From JABCYV01 sp963696025 (GTDB lineage Bacteria > Acidobacteriota > Terriglobia > Terriglobales > Acidobacteriaceae), in the NCBI GenBank assembly GCA_963696025.1, contig CAVOII010000004.1, forward strand, positions 868,001 through 932,000: a stretch of DNA of 64,000 nt, read 5' to 3'. How positions within the stretch are numbered: position 1 is the stretch's first letter; every line of letters begins with the position of its first letter. A program made the position numbers and the translations under genes. Positions 16,950-26,867 of this stretch are shown piece after piece. A model generated the notes under the pieces. That model was given only the letters and a program-made list of their open reading frames with translations. It was not told the origin of the DNA and ran no database searches.

Positions 16950-19678
16950 GCGTGTCCGGCAGCGCAGGTGTGCCCGAGGCGACAAAGATGAGGCCACTTC
17001 GTCTCTCGGGCTCTCAGCCTTTCACGCAACAGCCAGGCGTCTACATCATAATCGGCGAGCGGACCAACGTCGCTGGTTCGCCGAAGTTCGCCAGGCTAAT
17101 CAAGGAAGGCAAATATGAAGAAGCGGTAAGCGTAGCCCGGCAGCAAGTCGAGAACGGGGCGAACGTTCTCGACATCTGCATGGATGAGGGCATGATCGAT
17201 GGGGTCACGGCGATGACGCGCTTCCTGCAATTGCTAGGCAGCGAGCCGGAAGTCGCCAAGGTGCCCTTCATGGTTGACTCCTCGAAATGGGAGGTCATTG
17301 AGGCCGGGCTGAAGTGCATGCAGGGCAAAGGCATTGTGAATTCGATTTCGCTGAAAGAGGGCGAAGAAAAGTTTCGCCAGAATGCGGCCAAAGTTCTGAA
17401 ATACGGGGCTGCCGTAGTTGTGATGGCCTTTGATGAAAAGGGTCAGGCAGCAACCTATGAAGAGAAGATCCGTGTCTGCGAGCGCGCCTACCGCATTCTG
17501 GTTGACGAAGTCGCGTTTCCTCCAGAAGACATCATCTTTGATCCCAATATCCTCACCGTTGCCACAGGCATGGAGGAGCATAACAACTACGCGGTGGACT
17601 ACATCAACGCCACACGTTGGACCAAGGCCAACCTGCCACACGCGAAGGTGAGCGGCGGCGTCTCAAACATCTCATTCAGTTTCCGCGGCAATAACAAAGT
17701 CCGCGAAGCGATTCACTCCGCATTTCTTTATCACGCCATCGCAGCCGGCATGGACATGGGCATCGTCAATGCCGGGATGCTCGAGGTCTACGAAGAGATT
17801 GAACCGGAGCTTAAGGTGCTGGTCGAGGACGTGTTGCTAAACCGCCGTCCCGATGCCACCGAGCGACTGGTGGATTACGGTGAAAAGCTGAAGGGCGCCG
17901 GCAAGGCCGTCAACGAAAAGAAGGCCGAAGAATGGCGCAGTGGTACGGTCGAGGAACGTCTTTCTCACGCCCTGGTCAAGGGAATCGACACCTACATCGA
18001 AGCCGATGCCGAAGAAGCCCGCGTCAAGTTAGGCCGCCCTCTATTAGTGATCGAAGGTCCGTTGATGGCCGGCATGAGTGTGGTGGGCGATCTGTTCGGG
18101 GCCGGCAAGATGTTCCTGCCTCAGGTGGTGAAATCGGCGCGTGTAATGAAGAAGGCGGTTGCACACCTTACGCCGTTCATGGAAGCTGAGAAGGAAGCCA
18201 GAGCCGCAGCAGGGGAAGTGGTCAAGGCGCAGGGAAAAATCGTGCTGGCGACGGTCAAGGGCGATGTTCACGACATTGGCAAAAACATCGTCGGGGTCGT
18301 CCTGGCCTGCAATAATTACGAAGTGATCGACATGGGCGTGATGGTCCCGTGCGAAAAGATACTCGAACGCGCCAAGGCAGAAAAGGCAGACATGATCGGG
18401 CTCAGCGGGCTGATCACTCCGTCTCTCGACGAGATGGTGCATGTGGCTCGCGAGATGGAGCGTCAGGGTTTCAAGCTGCCTCTGCTGATCGGCGGGGCAA
18501 CTACTAGCCGGGCACACACGGCCGTCAAGATCGCGCCGCATTACAGCGAACCCGTGGTCCACATCCTCGACGCCAGCCGAGCAGTGCCCGTCACGACCAG
18601 TCTTCTGAGCGACGAAGGTAAATCTGCGTTCGTGGAGCAGCATCGCGCCGATTACGAAGCGTTGCGCAAAGCCCACTCCGCGCCCAAGCTAACTGTTGTC
18701 TCGCTTGAGGATGCCCGGAAACGGCGAACTCCGATCGAGTGGCGTGCGGAAGACCTGCCAACGCCTTCATTCACCGGTGTCCGCGTGCTGAATGACTTCC
18801 CTCTGGCGACGCTGCGCGAGTTCATTGACTGGAGCCCGTTCTTCCATACTTGGGGACTGAAAGGAATTTATCCCCGCATCCTCGAACACGCAGAGCATGG
18901 CGCGCAGGCGCGCCAGGTCTTCAGCGAAGGCAATGCTCTCCTCGATGTCATCATAGAGAAGAAACTCATCACAGCGCGGGGGGTATATGGCTTGTTTCCC
19001 GCTAGCGGTTTGGGCGACGATGTCGAACTCTACACGAACGGCACACGCGGGACAGTGCTCGAACGATTTCACTTCCTCCGACAACAATCAAATAGGGAGG
19101 GCAGCGGGCCGTGCCGGTCTCTCGCCGACTTCATCGCTCCGAAGGAAACCGGGCTACCCGATCACATCGGTGCGTTCGCGGTCACAAGCGGGATCGGTTT
19201 AAAGGAACTGTGCGACTCGTACAGGGCCAAGCACGACGACTACAATGCGATTATGGCGGAGGCCATCGCCGATCGCCTGGCTGAAGCTTTCGCCGAATGC
19301 CTGCACAAACGCGTGCGTGAGGAATGGGGTTATGGTTGCGCGGAGGGCCTTAGCAACGCAGATCTTATTCAAGAGAAATATCGCGGCATCAGGCCAGCTG
19401 CGGGTTATCCAGCGTGCCCAGATCACACGGAAAAGGGTCTGCTTTGGCGTTTGCTCGATGTGCAGGCGAATACAGGGATGCTGATCACGGAGTCGTTTGC
19501 CATGTGGCCCGGATCAAGCGTGAGTGGACTCTACTTCGCCCATCCCGAATCGCGATATTTCAGCCTCGGCAAGATCGACCGTGATCAGGTCGTCGACTAC
19601 AGCAAACGCAAGGGAATGAGCGTGGACGAAGTCGAGCGATGGCTCGGGCAAAACCTGAATTACGACCTTGCGGAATAG
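16946..19678 (+). CDS. metH: methionine synthase, pterin-binding, cobalamin-binding and activation modules (split MetH, part 2)
   Basis: 910 residues. The methyltetrahydrofolate-binding barrel starts near residue 30 (YIIIGERTNVAGS) and carries DICMDEGMIDG and VDSSKWEV. The cap and cobalamin domains follow near residues 340-560, with the B12 lower-ligand motif DVHDIGKN and GLSGLITPS. The C-terminal AdoMet-binding reactivation domain (residues about 600-900) has RPAAGYPACPDHTEK and the ITESFAMWPGSSVSG motif. It transfers methyl from CH3-H4folate via cobalamin to homocysteine held by the upstream protein. GTG start overlaps the first gene's stop. Full length and intact. Confidence 0.95.
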   Translation: MSVSGSAGVPEATKMRPLRLSGSQPFTQQPGVYIIIGERTNVAGSPKFARLIKEGKYEEAVSVARQQVENGANVLDICMDEGMIDGVTAMTRFLQLLGSEPEVAKVPFMVDSSKWEVIEAGLKCMQGKGIVNSISLKEGEEKFRQNAAKVLKYGAAVVVMAFDEKGQAATYEEKIRVCERAYRILVDEVAFPPEDIIFDPNILTVATGMEEHNNYAVDYINATRWTKANLPHAKVSGGVSNISFSFRGNNKVREAIHSAFLYHAIAAGMDMGIVNAGMLEVYEEIEPELKVLVEDVLLNRRPDATERLVDYGEKLKGAGKAVNEKKAEEWRSGTVEERLSHALVKGIDTYIEADAEEARVKLGRPLLVIEGPLMAGMSVVGDLFGAGKMFLPQVVKSARVMKKAVAHLTPFMEAEKEARAAAGEVVKAQGKIVLATVKGDVHDIGKNIVGVVLACNNYEVIDMGVMVPCEKILERAKAEKADMIGLSGLITPSLDEMVHVAREMERQGFKLPLLIGGATTSRAHTAVKIAPHYSEPVVHILDASRAVPVTTSLLSDEGKSAFVEQHRADYEALRKAHSAPKLTVVSLEDARKRRTPIEWRAEDLPTPSFTGVRVLNDFPLATLREFIDWSPFFHTWGLKGIYPRILEHAEHGAQARQVFSEGNALLDVIIEKKLITARGVYGLFPASGLGDDVELYTNGTRGTVLERFHFLRQQSNREGSGPCRSLADFIAPKETGLPDHIGAFAVTSGIGLKELCDSYRAKHDDYNAIMAEAIADRLAEAFAECLHKRVREEWGYGCAEGLSNADLIQEKYRGIRPAAGYPACPDHTEKGLLWRLLDVQANTGMLITESFAMWPGSSVSGLYFAHPESRYFSLGKIDRDQVVDYSKRKGMSVDEVERWLGQNLNYDLAE

Positions 19679-20209
19679 CCATCCGGATCTCCGGTTCAAC
19701 CCCGCCGTATCCCCGCCCTTTTTCGTCAGAATCCGCAGAGCGGACGCGACGCACCCAGTATTTCGATTCGAAGATCGACATGGGCAAAATCATCATCAAG
19801 TGACACGGCCGTGCGAAACCTTCCATGATGCTGGTTCACTCTTGGAAGAGAAAACAAGGCGCGCCCTTCCCGCATTTCCACCTTGAAAATGCGTTGAGGC
19901 CAAGCCCTTCTGGGCTGCGCTCTCACGAACCGTATCTCATTGATATCTTTTAAGTTCAGTTGGGGAACAGTTGTTGCTCGGCAAACCGACTGCAGGACTG
20001 TCCTATATGCAAGCCCAAATCACAAACTCGAAAACTTCAATGAGCGCAAACGCATGATTGCAACGGTGATCTTGAGTCATCGCCTCCAGATACATATGCG
20101 TAGGAATTTTGGCCGAGTCCAGTTTCTCGGATAGTTACGCCGCGGGTTTGGAATTTGGCTTTCGCAGCAGTGCATAAATGTGATTGCCCATAGTTGTCGC
20201 CTCTGGCCT
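19679..20209. other. intergenic region without a supported gene
   Basis: About 530 bp between metH and the kinase-methyltransferase chimera. Short open frames exist on both strands, but none has a ribosome site, a recognisable motif or sensible composition. I see no clear terminator or repeat here. Confidence 0.4.
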
Positions 20210-22022
20210 TTACATGAGCCACACGTCTAAGTAGCGGAGCGGCCAAAGCAGCCAGCAGCAGACGCCGTAAGCAACTCTCCGAAACCGCTTGGGACTGATC
20301 ATTTTCGCGCACTTCAGCATGAAACTCAGTAGAGTCGCTGTCGGCCCCGTTCGAAGCCCGATATCGATGATCTCGAAGTCACTCAACAGTTCTCTCAATC
20401 CATCAATCGTCCAGCGCTGATAATCTCTGGGGTACTCGTGGAAAGGATGACGTTCGTCGCTGAGGAGCCGCTGAAATGTTCCGAAAAGCTTGTCGGAGTA
20501 TTTCGGGTTGAATCCTGCGCCGTTGTCACGAACAAGGAGGACGAGTTGGCCGTCGATTATCGATTGGTCAATCTCAATGACCGCACGCTCACGACGGCGG
20601 GTATATTGGACGGCATTGGACAGAAGGTTCACGAACACCTGCTGGATCAGTCCGGGATCGCAATTGACGGAAGGCAACGAGCCTACACGCCAGTCAATCT
20701 GCCGGCTGGCGGTTTCGTATTCGAGGTCGTGGAGAACGTTCTCCACCAGTGAATTCAATGACGTCATCTCCAGAGCCATGCTGTGACGATCCAGCCGGGC
20801 CAGATTGAGCAGATCGTCGATCATCCGGGCCATTTTCTGGGTACCTTCCTGAATGCGTTGCAGTTGGCGTTGGGCTTCGGGCTGCAATTGAGAGCTATGG
20901 TCCTCGATCAACATGCGGGCAAATCCATTGATATGGCGCAGCGGCGCCCGAAGGTCATGAAACTGAGTAAGAGAATGCTTCCAGTTCGTCGTTTGCAGCT
21001 GCAAGCTGTGCCGTACGCTCAGCCACGCGACGCTCCAGGTCTTCATTCAGTTTCTTGATCTGTTCTTCAGCCCGTTTGCGTTCGACTAGTTCGATTTGCA
21101 ACTGCTCGTTGGTCTGGAGCTCCGCTGTGCGTTCAGCTACCCTCACCTCCAGAGTCTCTTTCGCTTGTTGGAGCTCCTGTTGTTTGAATTCGAGTTCTTC
21201 ATTGATCTGGACGGCACCTTCCGTGAAGGTTGCGGCCAGGACCCCGACCTCATCTCGCCGACCATTGGAAATCACCCCGACCGACAAGTCCCCGGAGGCG
21301 ATTCTCTGTGCCGCTGCGGAAACTTCGCGGTGCGGGCCGGCGATCTTTCTGGTGAGGCGCACGCCGACCAGACTCAGAAGCACGAACGCACATAAGCTTC
21401 CTAAAATAATGGTCAACTCGGTCCGGTGGGCGCGGTCTTTTTCCTCCGCCGACCGCTTGGCCAACAGCCTGGTCTCTTCTTCTGTCATCTCACCGATCAC
21501 CTTCCGGATGGCATCCATTGCGTTCTTGCCTTTGTCCGTTACGGCCACCTGCTCAGCTGGTCCGAATCGTTTTATCCTCCGCAGATCAATGGTTTCCTGC
21601 AGCTCGGCAAACTTGCTGTTCGCCAGAGGTTCGATGGCGGTGAGCCGCTGCTGCTGGAGAGGGTTGTCCGAGGTCAATTCACGCAGGCGCTTCAGCTTCG
21701 GGTCCACCGCGTCGCACGCCCCTTGAAACGGCTCCAGATAACGGGCCTCGCCGGTGATGACGTAACCGCGCTGGCCGTGGCGCAAGACTCGGATGAGGTT
21801 TGCAGCATCAACTCGGGTTACCGGAAACAATGAAGTATCTGCAAGTTCGGAGAAACCGTCTTCTGCCGGCGATTCAAGAGTGTAATCCCGTCTACTCGTG
21901 AAGGAGCAAATCGTATCCCCCCGCAATGGGCTAGCCGAAACGTCCGCTTTAGCGTGAGCACCTTGTTCAACAAACATCTCACGTGCAATGGCCTTCTGAT
22001 CCTGAATCTCGCGGGTGCTCAT
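20210..22022 (-). pseudogene. CHASE3-HAMP sensor histidine kinase, frameshifted and fused to a methyltransferase tail
   Basis: From about 22022 the protein has a CHASE3-like segment (RHGQRGYVITGEARYLEPF), a transmembrane helix (ILGSLCAFVLLSLVGV), a HAMP region and a long coiled coil ending EAFSYSVS at 20955. The HisKA domain continues in another frame (HDLRAPLRHINGFARML), with an N-box (NLLSNAVQYT) and a G1 box (VRDNGAGFNPKYSDKLFG). The ATPase domain then stops at GTFQRL and the frame runs into HPFHEYPRDYQRWT, GLRELL and RTGPTA, which are typical of the C-terminus of class I SAM methyltransferases. The first transmembrane helix is also not evident. Confidence 0.72.
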
Positions 22023-22110
22023 GATAGAACCCCTCGCATTGCTCTCTCGTTTCGACTTCCTGCTACCCCAAGCGAGACTGACGAGTGCACTGCTTCTAAA
22101 TGAATTGGTC

Positions 22111-22845
22111 CTACATAACCGGAGCAGCGGATCCATCCGACCACCTGCCGGCAGGAACCATGAACACGTCAATTGGTTCCGGAGCGCCACTGAACTGTGG
22201 ATTCAGCATGACGGGAGACTTGGGCAGATCTGCACCCCAGACGGCACCGTCCATGAGTGGAGTGTAAAACATCAGATGAGCCATCCAGTGGTGGTCGCCA
22301 TCATCGGTAAGGTACTGGTCTTTCGACATCATGTAGCTCATGCCTCCAGGCTCTAGGGGCGGCAGTTCTTTTTTCTCGTATGCGGCTTTGAGAGCATCAA
22401 TGATTTGCGCTTTCGATTTCCCAGCCAGAATCATCTCCGTCCTCTTGTAGGTAAGTGGCAGGACGGATCGCGCGGCCGGCGGATTCAAGCAGAGCGGACC
22501 TCGAATTTTGGGGTTCCAAAAATTTACAGCAAAATCACCATCAAATGGGGACATCCACCCTCGCTCCACGGCGCACACGAAACCGTTCTTGCCTTCGACC
22601 GCAGTCTCGTAGCCATGCCGTCCGAGGACCAGAATCGTTGCGTCGCGGGATATGGCCTCTGGGGCCGCGCTTCGCGCCAAGGCGATCTCAGCATTGCGAT
22701 CCGTCATAAGGTATTGCTCGATCGGAGCCATACTCGGATAAGGTGCTTTGGCGTCCTGGGCTTGGGCATGCCACGTCGCGCCCAGGATAAGAATCAGTGC
22801 GAAGCTTAAAGAGGCAAACGCCTGGAATCTCTTTCGGTTCATCAC
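22111..22845 (-). CDS. secreted protein of unknown function
   Basis: A 244-residue protein with a signal peptide (hydrophobic residues 10-25, cleavage after AQA). The mature part has RDATILVLGRHGYETAVEGKN, a Cys (GFVCAVERGW), a second Cys (GPLCLNPPA), and a DDGDHHWMAHLMFYTP segment rich in His and aromatic residues. I recognise the pattern as a conserved hypothetical protein but cannot give a function. It is the first gene after a strong minus-strand promoter overlapped by a TetR-like dyad, so its expression is probably controlled by the adjacent TetR-type regulator. Confidence 0.75.
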   Translation of the reverse strand: MMNRKRFQAFASLSFALILILGATWHAQAQDAKAPYPSMAPIEQYLMTDRNAEIALARSAAPEAISRDATILVLGRHGYETAVEGKNGFVCAVERGWMSPFDGDFAVNFWNPKIRGPLCLNPPAARSVLPLTYKRTEMILAGKSKAQIIDALKAAYEKKELPPLEPGGMSYMMSKDQYLTDDGDHHWMAHLMFYTPLMDGAVWGADLPKSPVMLNPQFSGAPEPIDVFMVPAGRWSDGSAAPVM

Positions 22846-22978
22846 TCCCTCCTGTGTTGGCTGAATCTCATCGCAGTTGTCATTCAGAGGGACAGATCTG
22901 ATCGTTCTCCTCCTCCCATCAGTCCCTCTGTTCGCTCTCGCTTCGACGTGCCTGCAGTCGATGCGGACTCACCGAGCG

Positions 22979-23008
22979 TACAAACTGGTTGGTATGTACT
23001 AGTGTCAA
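22979..23008 (-). promoter_or_regulatory. minus-strand promoter with TetR-like operator
   Basis: On the minus strand a perfect -35 TTGACA (23008-23003) is followed after about 18 bp by TTTGTA (22984-22979). The overlapping 20 bp at 22998-22979 form an imperfect dyad with ends TACAnAC and GTnTGTA around CCAACCAG, close to operators of many TetR repressors. It lies directly downstream of the TetR pseudogene and directs transcription into the secreted-protein gene. Confidence 0.55.
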
Positions 23009-23031
23009 CCTGTCCGTTAGAACGGATGCGA

Positions 23032-23681
23032 TCAGACCCGCTTGCGGTTGCCCGGAGGGCGCAGGGGTCGTAGCCAGTCCACGATGTTTCTGATCCCCGC
23101 TTTCATCACCTTCGGATCCTGAGCATTCTTTGCCAGCGAACCATAGCCTTCGACCATCGCGATCAGTAAGCCAGCGGCGTCAGCGGGCTCCACGTCGCGG
23201 CGAACGCGTCCGTGGGTCTGGCCCGCTCGCAAAACGGAGGCAACGCCCCACGCCAGGCCTCGAAGATTATCGCCAGCCGCTTCCGGAATCCCGCATCAAG
23301 AGGAGACATTTCCTGCGCCAGATTGTTCGGCTGACAGCCATCCCGTACATCCTCGGGCCGAACGGATATACCTTGAACAATGCCGATCAAAGCGTCGATA
23401 GGGTCCTTGACGCTCTCTAGTGGCTGTATCCACGTGCGGTGGACGTCGGGGGCGATAACCTCTTCGACGACGGCGTATCCCAAAGCTTCCTTGCTTTTGA
23501 AGTGGTAGTACAGCGCTCCCTTGGTGACGCCAGCTGAGGCCAGAATTTTGTCTAGGCTTGCACTCTGGAAACCCGATCTGTAGATCTCGCGAGATGCCGC
23601 TTGCAACAAGCGCCCCCGCGTGCGCTCAGGATCGCGCAGCCGAGTCGCTCTACGTTTCGGATTCTTGCGTGCTGCCAACAT
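23032..23681 (-). pseudogene. TetR-family regulator, frameshifted
   Basis: The N-terminal helix-turn-helix is intact (RLLQAASREIYRSGFQSASL, then GVTKGALYYHFKSKEAL), and the ligand domain is open to EAWRGAL. The expected continuation (VASVLRAGQTHGRV, then DAAGLLIAMVEGYGSLAKN) is in another frame. The shift occurs in a GGGG run near 23255-23260. A single-base correction gives a normal protein of about 215 residues. The transcription direction and the operator just downstream suggest it controls the secreted-protein gene at 22111-22845. The break could be a sequencing error. Confidence 0.8.
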
Positions 23682-24007
23682 GCTCCCTCAGTTGTCACTC
23701 AGCAGGAATTTGTGAAGTCGTGAGCCAATTCTGCTCTCAATTGCACATTAACTGTTAGAGCGCCGAGTGGTACGTGACGTATCGTACTCAACGGGCCGCA
23801 GGCTGGCAACATCCACGCCTTTCTGGCAACCCCTGTAAACGCAAGCGTAGGCACGTCAATTGCAGACGTGGCACGTACGCATCCGAAAATCACTTTGCCC
23901 GCGAATGGTGGCAAGCAGCTTTTTCAGAGATTCGGACTCGGCCGATTCGGCCGATAACAGGAGTCGTCCCCCGAGTATGTGCATGGGCGATGCTCGGATC
24001 GATTTCC
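23682..24007. other. region without a supported gene
   Basis: About 325 bp between the TetR pseudogene and a kinase fragment. Several overlapping short frames are open on both strands, but none shows a motif. The part next to 24008 may be the continuation of the degraded propeller fragment. Confidence 0.35.
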
Positions 24008-24256
24008 CTAACGCGAATGCGCGCATTTGTCGCTGCCAGTCGCCACGTTGCGTAGCCAAAGGCTCTCCGGTCCACTGTCGTCGATCACGCCGACCACGTG
24101 CTTGCCGTCGGGCGACATCGCGGCATGCGCTGCTTTGCCCGTATTCGTGGCTTGGGTGATGGCAAATTCCTGAAAAGGGAGCCGGGGGATTGGCTGCGCG
24201 GCAAAACTGACTTGGCGCCGCCATCGGCTGTAGCGCGAGTGGTCTCCAATCCGCAT
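24008..24256 (-). pseudogene. fragment of a Ser/Thr-kinase PD40 propeller
   Basis: On the minus strand the sequence RLPFQEFAITQATNTGKAA, followed by AAMSPDGKHVVGVIDDSG and ESLWLRNVATGSD, aligns residue by residue with the start of the propeller of the intact kinase at 59116-61926 (PVPFQNFSISQVTNSKKAV; SLWLRNVPTGSD). Neither the kinase domain nor the remaining blades are present. It is a dispersed relic of a paralogous kinase gene. Confidence 0.7.
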
Positions 24257-24274
24257 TTCACTGTGATTGCTCCT

Positions 24275-25081
24275 TTACCTGCCATCCGATGTGACTGCGC
24301 TCTGCGTTCGTTCGAGATCGCTGAGCTTTTTTTGCTGCTCGGGGCTGAGAGTCTTGTAGATTTTTGATTGCACGCGAGCGTTCGCGACGATCAACCTTGC
24401 CAGCAGGCTTGCTTCTGTATCAGCCAGGGCTTTGACCTGCTTCTCATTAATGTGTTCACTGCCGATTGCAAGTAGTTTCTCTCGTGTAACTCGAAGCTCT
24501 GTTATCAAAGGCTCGAAAATACTCTGTTCCCGGATCATTACTTGCTGGATAGCTTCAACCTGAGTGGGCGTCAAATTGAGGTACTTAGCCAAGGAGGGGT
24601 TGAGTTGGAGGGATGAGAACGGCAACGCCACCGTTACGACATCGTTTTCCTGCTTTGGATCCGGGTTTGCTTGAACATCCGGAGTTTTCGCAAAGTCCTG
24701 TTCCTTGATTCCGCGCCACAGGCTGAGCAGTTCAAACTGCATGTGGGTGAGTTGATATTGCTCGGCACTCATTTCTCTGGCCTGCTCGCTGCTTAGTTCG
24801 CCTCGCTTTACCGCTTCGGCAATCGTCGCGAGTGTGGCAGAGAACTGCTGTGTGAGCGCAATCATTAACGAGTCATAGTCCTGCAATACTTGGTTCGGAT
24901 CGTCTGCCGCAATCGTCGGACCTGTTGGCACAGTCGTGATCGCTGGCTCCTCAACGGGAGTGACGAGCGATTGCCTCCTTCCAGTGTGAGAATTCCCTCT
25001 GCCCTCGTCCGCAGTTGCTGGCGCACCATGCACCACAACCGCAGCCAACAGCAGGAGCAAGAAGAGCAACTTCGTTTTCAT
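24275..25081 (-). CDS. Spy/CpxP (LTXXQ)-like periplasmic protein
   Basis: 268 residues with a signal peptide (LLFLLLLLAAVVVHG, cleavage near APA-TA). The mature part is helical and charged. The motif LNLTPTQVEAIQQVMIREQ (near residue 168) and a second TLSPEQQKKLSDLE near the C-terminus are the paired LTxxQ repeats of Spy/CpxP proteins, which form cradle-shaped dimers and act as periplasmic chaperones or metal-stress sensors. It lies downstream of an RND efflux operon on the same strand and may respond to the same envelope stress. Confidence 0.75.
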   Translation of the reverse strand: MKTKLLFLLLLLAAVVVHGAPATADEGRGNSHTGRRQSLVTPVEEPAITTVPTGPTIAADDPNQVLQDYDSLMIALTQQFSATLATIAEAVKRGELSSEQAREMSAEQYQLTHMQFELLSLWRGIKEQDFAKTPDVQANPDPKQENDVVTVALPFSSLQLNPSLAKYLNLTPTQVEAIQQVMIREQSIFEPLITELRVTREKLLAIGSEHINEKQVKALADTEASLLARLIVANARVQSKIYKTLSPEQQKKLSDLERTQSAVTSDGR

Positions 25082-25177
25082 TTCAAGCTACCTTTCCCCG
25101 AACAGTCCATCAAAACCGGCTCTCAACGGAGCGTGACACGACGATCTGGTCCTAAGACAGTTGATCGAAAGTGCAAA

Positions 25178-25369
25178 CTATCTCCTGGAAGCGGACGCAT
25201 TGTGGTCGTGCTTCTGCGAGTCCACATGGGAGCGTAGCGCCCGTGCCGCGACATTCCACAACAGGGTCGCTATCGCAACAGTCATGATCCACAGGTCGAA
25301 CCTTGCGCGCTCGATCACGAACTCGATGAGCGCGGCGAAGAGAATTGAAAGAAATGCCATCCGTTTCAT
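25178..25369 (-). CDS. small membrane protein, unknown
   Basis: 63 residues with two closely spaced hydrophobic segments (MAFLSILFAALIEFVI and LWIMTVAIATLLWNVAA) and a basic, His-rich tail. Composition is plausible for a small inner membrane protein. It lies between the efflux outer membrane gene and the Spy-like gene, all on the minus strand. No family is recognised and no strong ribosome site is seen, so it may be spurious. Confidence 0.4.
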   Translation of the reverse strand: MKRMAFLSILFAALIEFVIERARFDLWIMTVAIATLLWNVAARALRSHVDSQKHDHNASASRR

Positions 25370-25466
25370 ATGAAATCTGAGACAGTCTGTTTATCTCCTT
25401 TTTCAAGGACCTGTAGTTCCCGCCCTCAATTGAAAAGAACTAATGTGCAAATTTCTTACCCTTTGG

Positions 25467-26864
25467 CTATTGCTGCCATCCACCACCGAGGCTCTGGTAG
25501 AGCTGAACGAGCGCCAAACGCTCGTTCAGTTGGGCTTGCACCAGGTTGAGTTCCGCTGAGAAGTAATTCGTCTCGCTGGTCAGCACCTGGAGGTAACTCG
25601 CGTCGCCGTTCTTATAAAGGACCTCGGACAATTGATCGGTCTGCTGGGCTGCCTGCGTGAGCAGTTCCTGTTGCTCGCGGAACTCACGGTCTTTTTGAGA
25701 AGCGACGAGTGAATTGGAAACCTGTTCAAGGGCGTTCTGAACGGTTTGCTGGTAAGAGAACACTGCTTCTTGCCAGTTCGCCCGGGCAAGCCTGAGTTGA
25801 GAGCGGAGCGCCCCGCCTTGGAAGACGGGCTGACTTACGCTGAAAGCCCCGTACCAAGTCTCCGAGGGCTGGCTAATGAACCGGTGCAAGGCATTGCTCT
25901 CCAGTCCGCCCAATCCGGTGAGGGATAAGCTGGGAAAGAATGAGGCTTTGGCCACGCCGATCTGCGCGTTGGCTGCGACCATGATCTGTTCCGATTGGCG
26001 CACGTCGGGTCGTCTCTCCAAAAGTTCCGAGGGAAGGCCGGCGGGAACGTTCTGCGGTACGGGCTGTTCCGTAAGCACGCGGCCGCGGGGAATGGATTGG
26101 GGATTTTCGCCGAGCAGAACGCTGAGCACGTTTTCCTGCTGCTGAATTTGCCGTTCGAGATCCGGGATTGTCTCAGACGCGGTATATACGAGTTGCTCTG
26201 CTTGACTTACATCCAGTCCGGAGCCCGAGCCATGCTTCTCAAGCACCTGGGTTAGCTGCAGAGATTGTTGCCGGGAGGCCAGGGTGCGTTTCGAGATCTC
26301 TAGTTCGCTGTCGAGTGCGCGAAGTTGGAAATAAGCCGTTGCTACATTAGCGACCAGCGAAGACATTACCGCTCGCTGGCCCCACTCGGTTGCGAGTAAC
26401 TGGGCACGAGCCGCCTCGGTTTGCCTGCGGTATTTCCCCCAGAAGTCCAGATTCCAGATCACTGAGAGATTCAGTTCGCCGCCATTGGCCTGATATGCGG
26501 GAAACACCTTGGTCACCTTAGCGTTTTGCTGGCTGAAAATATCAGCCCCGACGTTAGCGGAGGGGAGCTGATTAGAGCGCGTGATCCCGACTTGCGCCTG
26601 CGCTTCGAGCACGCGGGCAGCGGCAATGCGCACGTCGTAGTTTTGCGCGATGGCGGCGTGGATCAGTTGCGTGAGCACCGGATCCTGATACACCTGCCAC
26701 CATTCTTCGTTGCCCAACGACGAGGCTGCAGCTGCTTGTTGTGGGGCCGGCGCACGATATTCTTGCGGGACATCCACAGTCGGCCGCTTGTATTTCGGCC
26801 CCATCATGCAGCCGGCTTCCAGAACCAGCACGGCTAGAATTCCTGAGAGTGCAGTTTTCTTCAT
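25467..26864 (-). CDS. RND efflux outer membrane factor, NodT family
   Basis: A 465-residue outer membrane lipoprotein channel. The signal peptide carries lipobox LEAGC followed by MMGPKYKRP. Two OEP repeats are present, with LNLSVIWNLDFWGKYRRQ near residue 135 and LLERRPDVRQSEQIM near residue 280, and the protein ends normally with LVQLYQSLGGGWQQ. It starts 4 bp after the permease stop, as the third gene of the adaptor-permease-channel operon. Unlike the channel of the first efflux operon in this window, it is complete. Confidence 0.93.
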   Translation of the reverse strand: MKKTALSGILAVLVLEAGCMMGPKYKRPTVDVPQEYRAPAPQQAAAASSLGNEEWWQVYQDPVLTQLIHAAIAQNYDVRIAAARVLEAQAQVGITRSNQLPSANVGADIFSQQNAKVTKVFPAYQANGGELNLSVIWNLDFWGKYRRQTEAARAQLLATEWGQRAVMSSLVANVATAYFQLRALDSELEISKRTLASRQQSLQLTQVLEKHGSGSGLDVSQAEQLVYTASETIPDLERQIQQQENVLSVLLGENPQSIPRGRVLTEQPVPQNVPAGLPSELLERRPDVRQSEQIMVAANAQIGVAKASFFPSLSLTGLGGLESNALHRFISQPSETWYGAFSVSQPVFQGGALRSQLRLARANWQEAVFSYQQTVQNALEQVSNSLVASQKDREFREQQELLTQAAQQTDQLSEVLYKNGDASYLQVLTSETNYFSAELNLVQAQLNERLALVQLYQSLGGGWQQ

Positions 26865-26867
26865 AAT

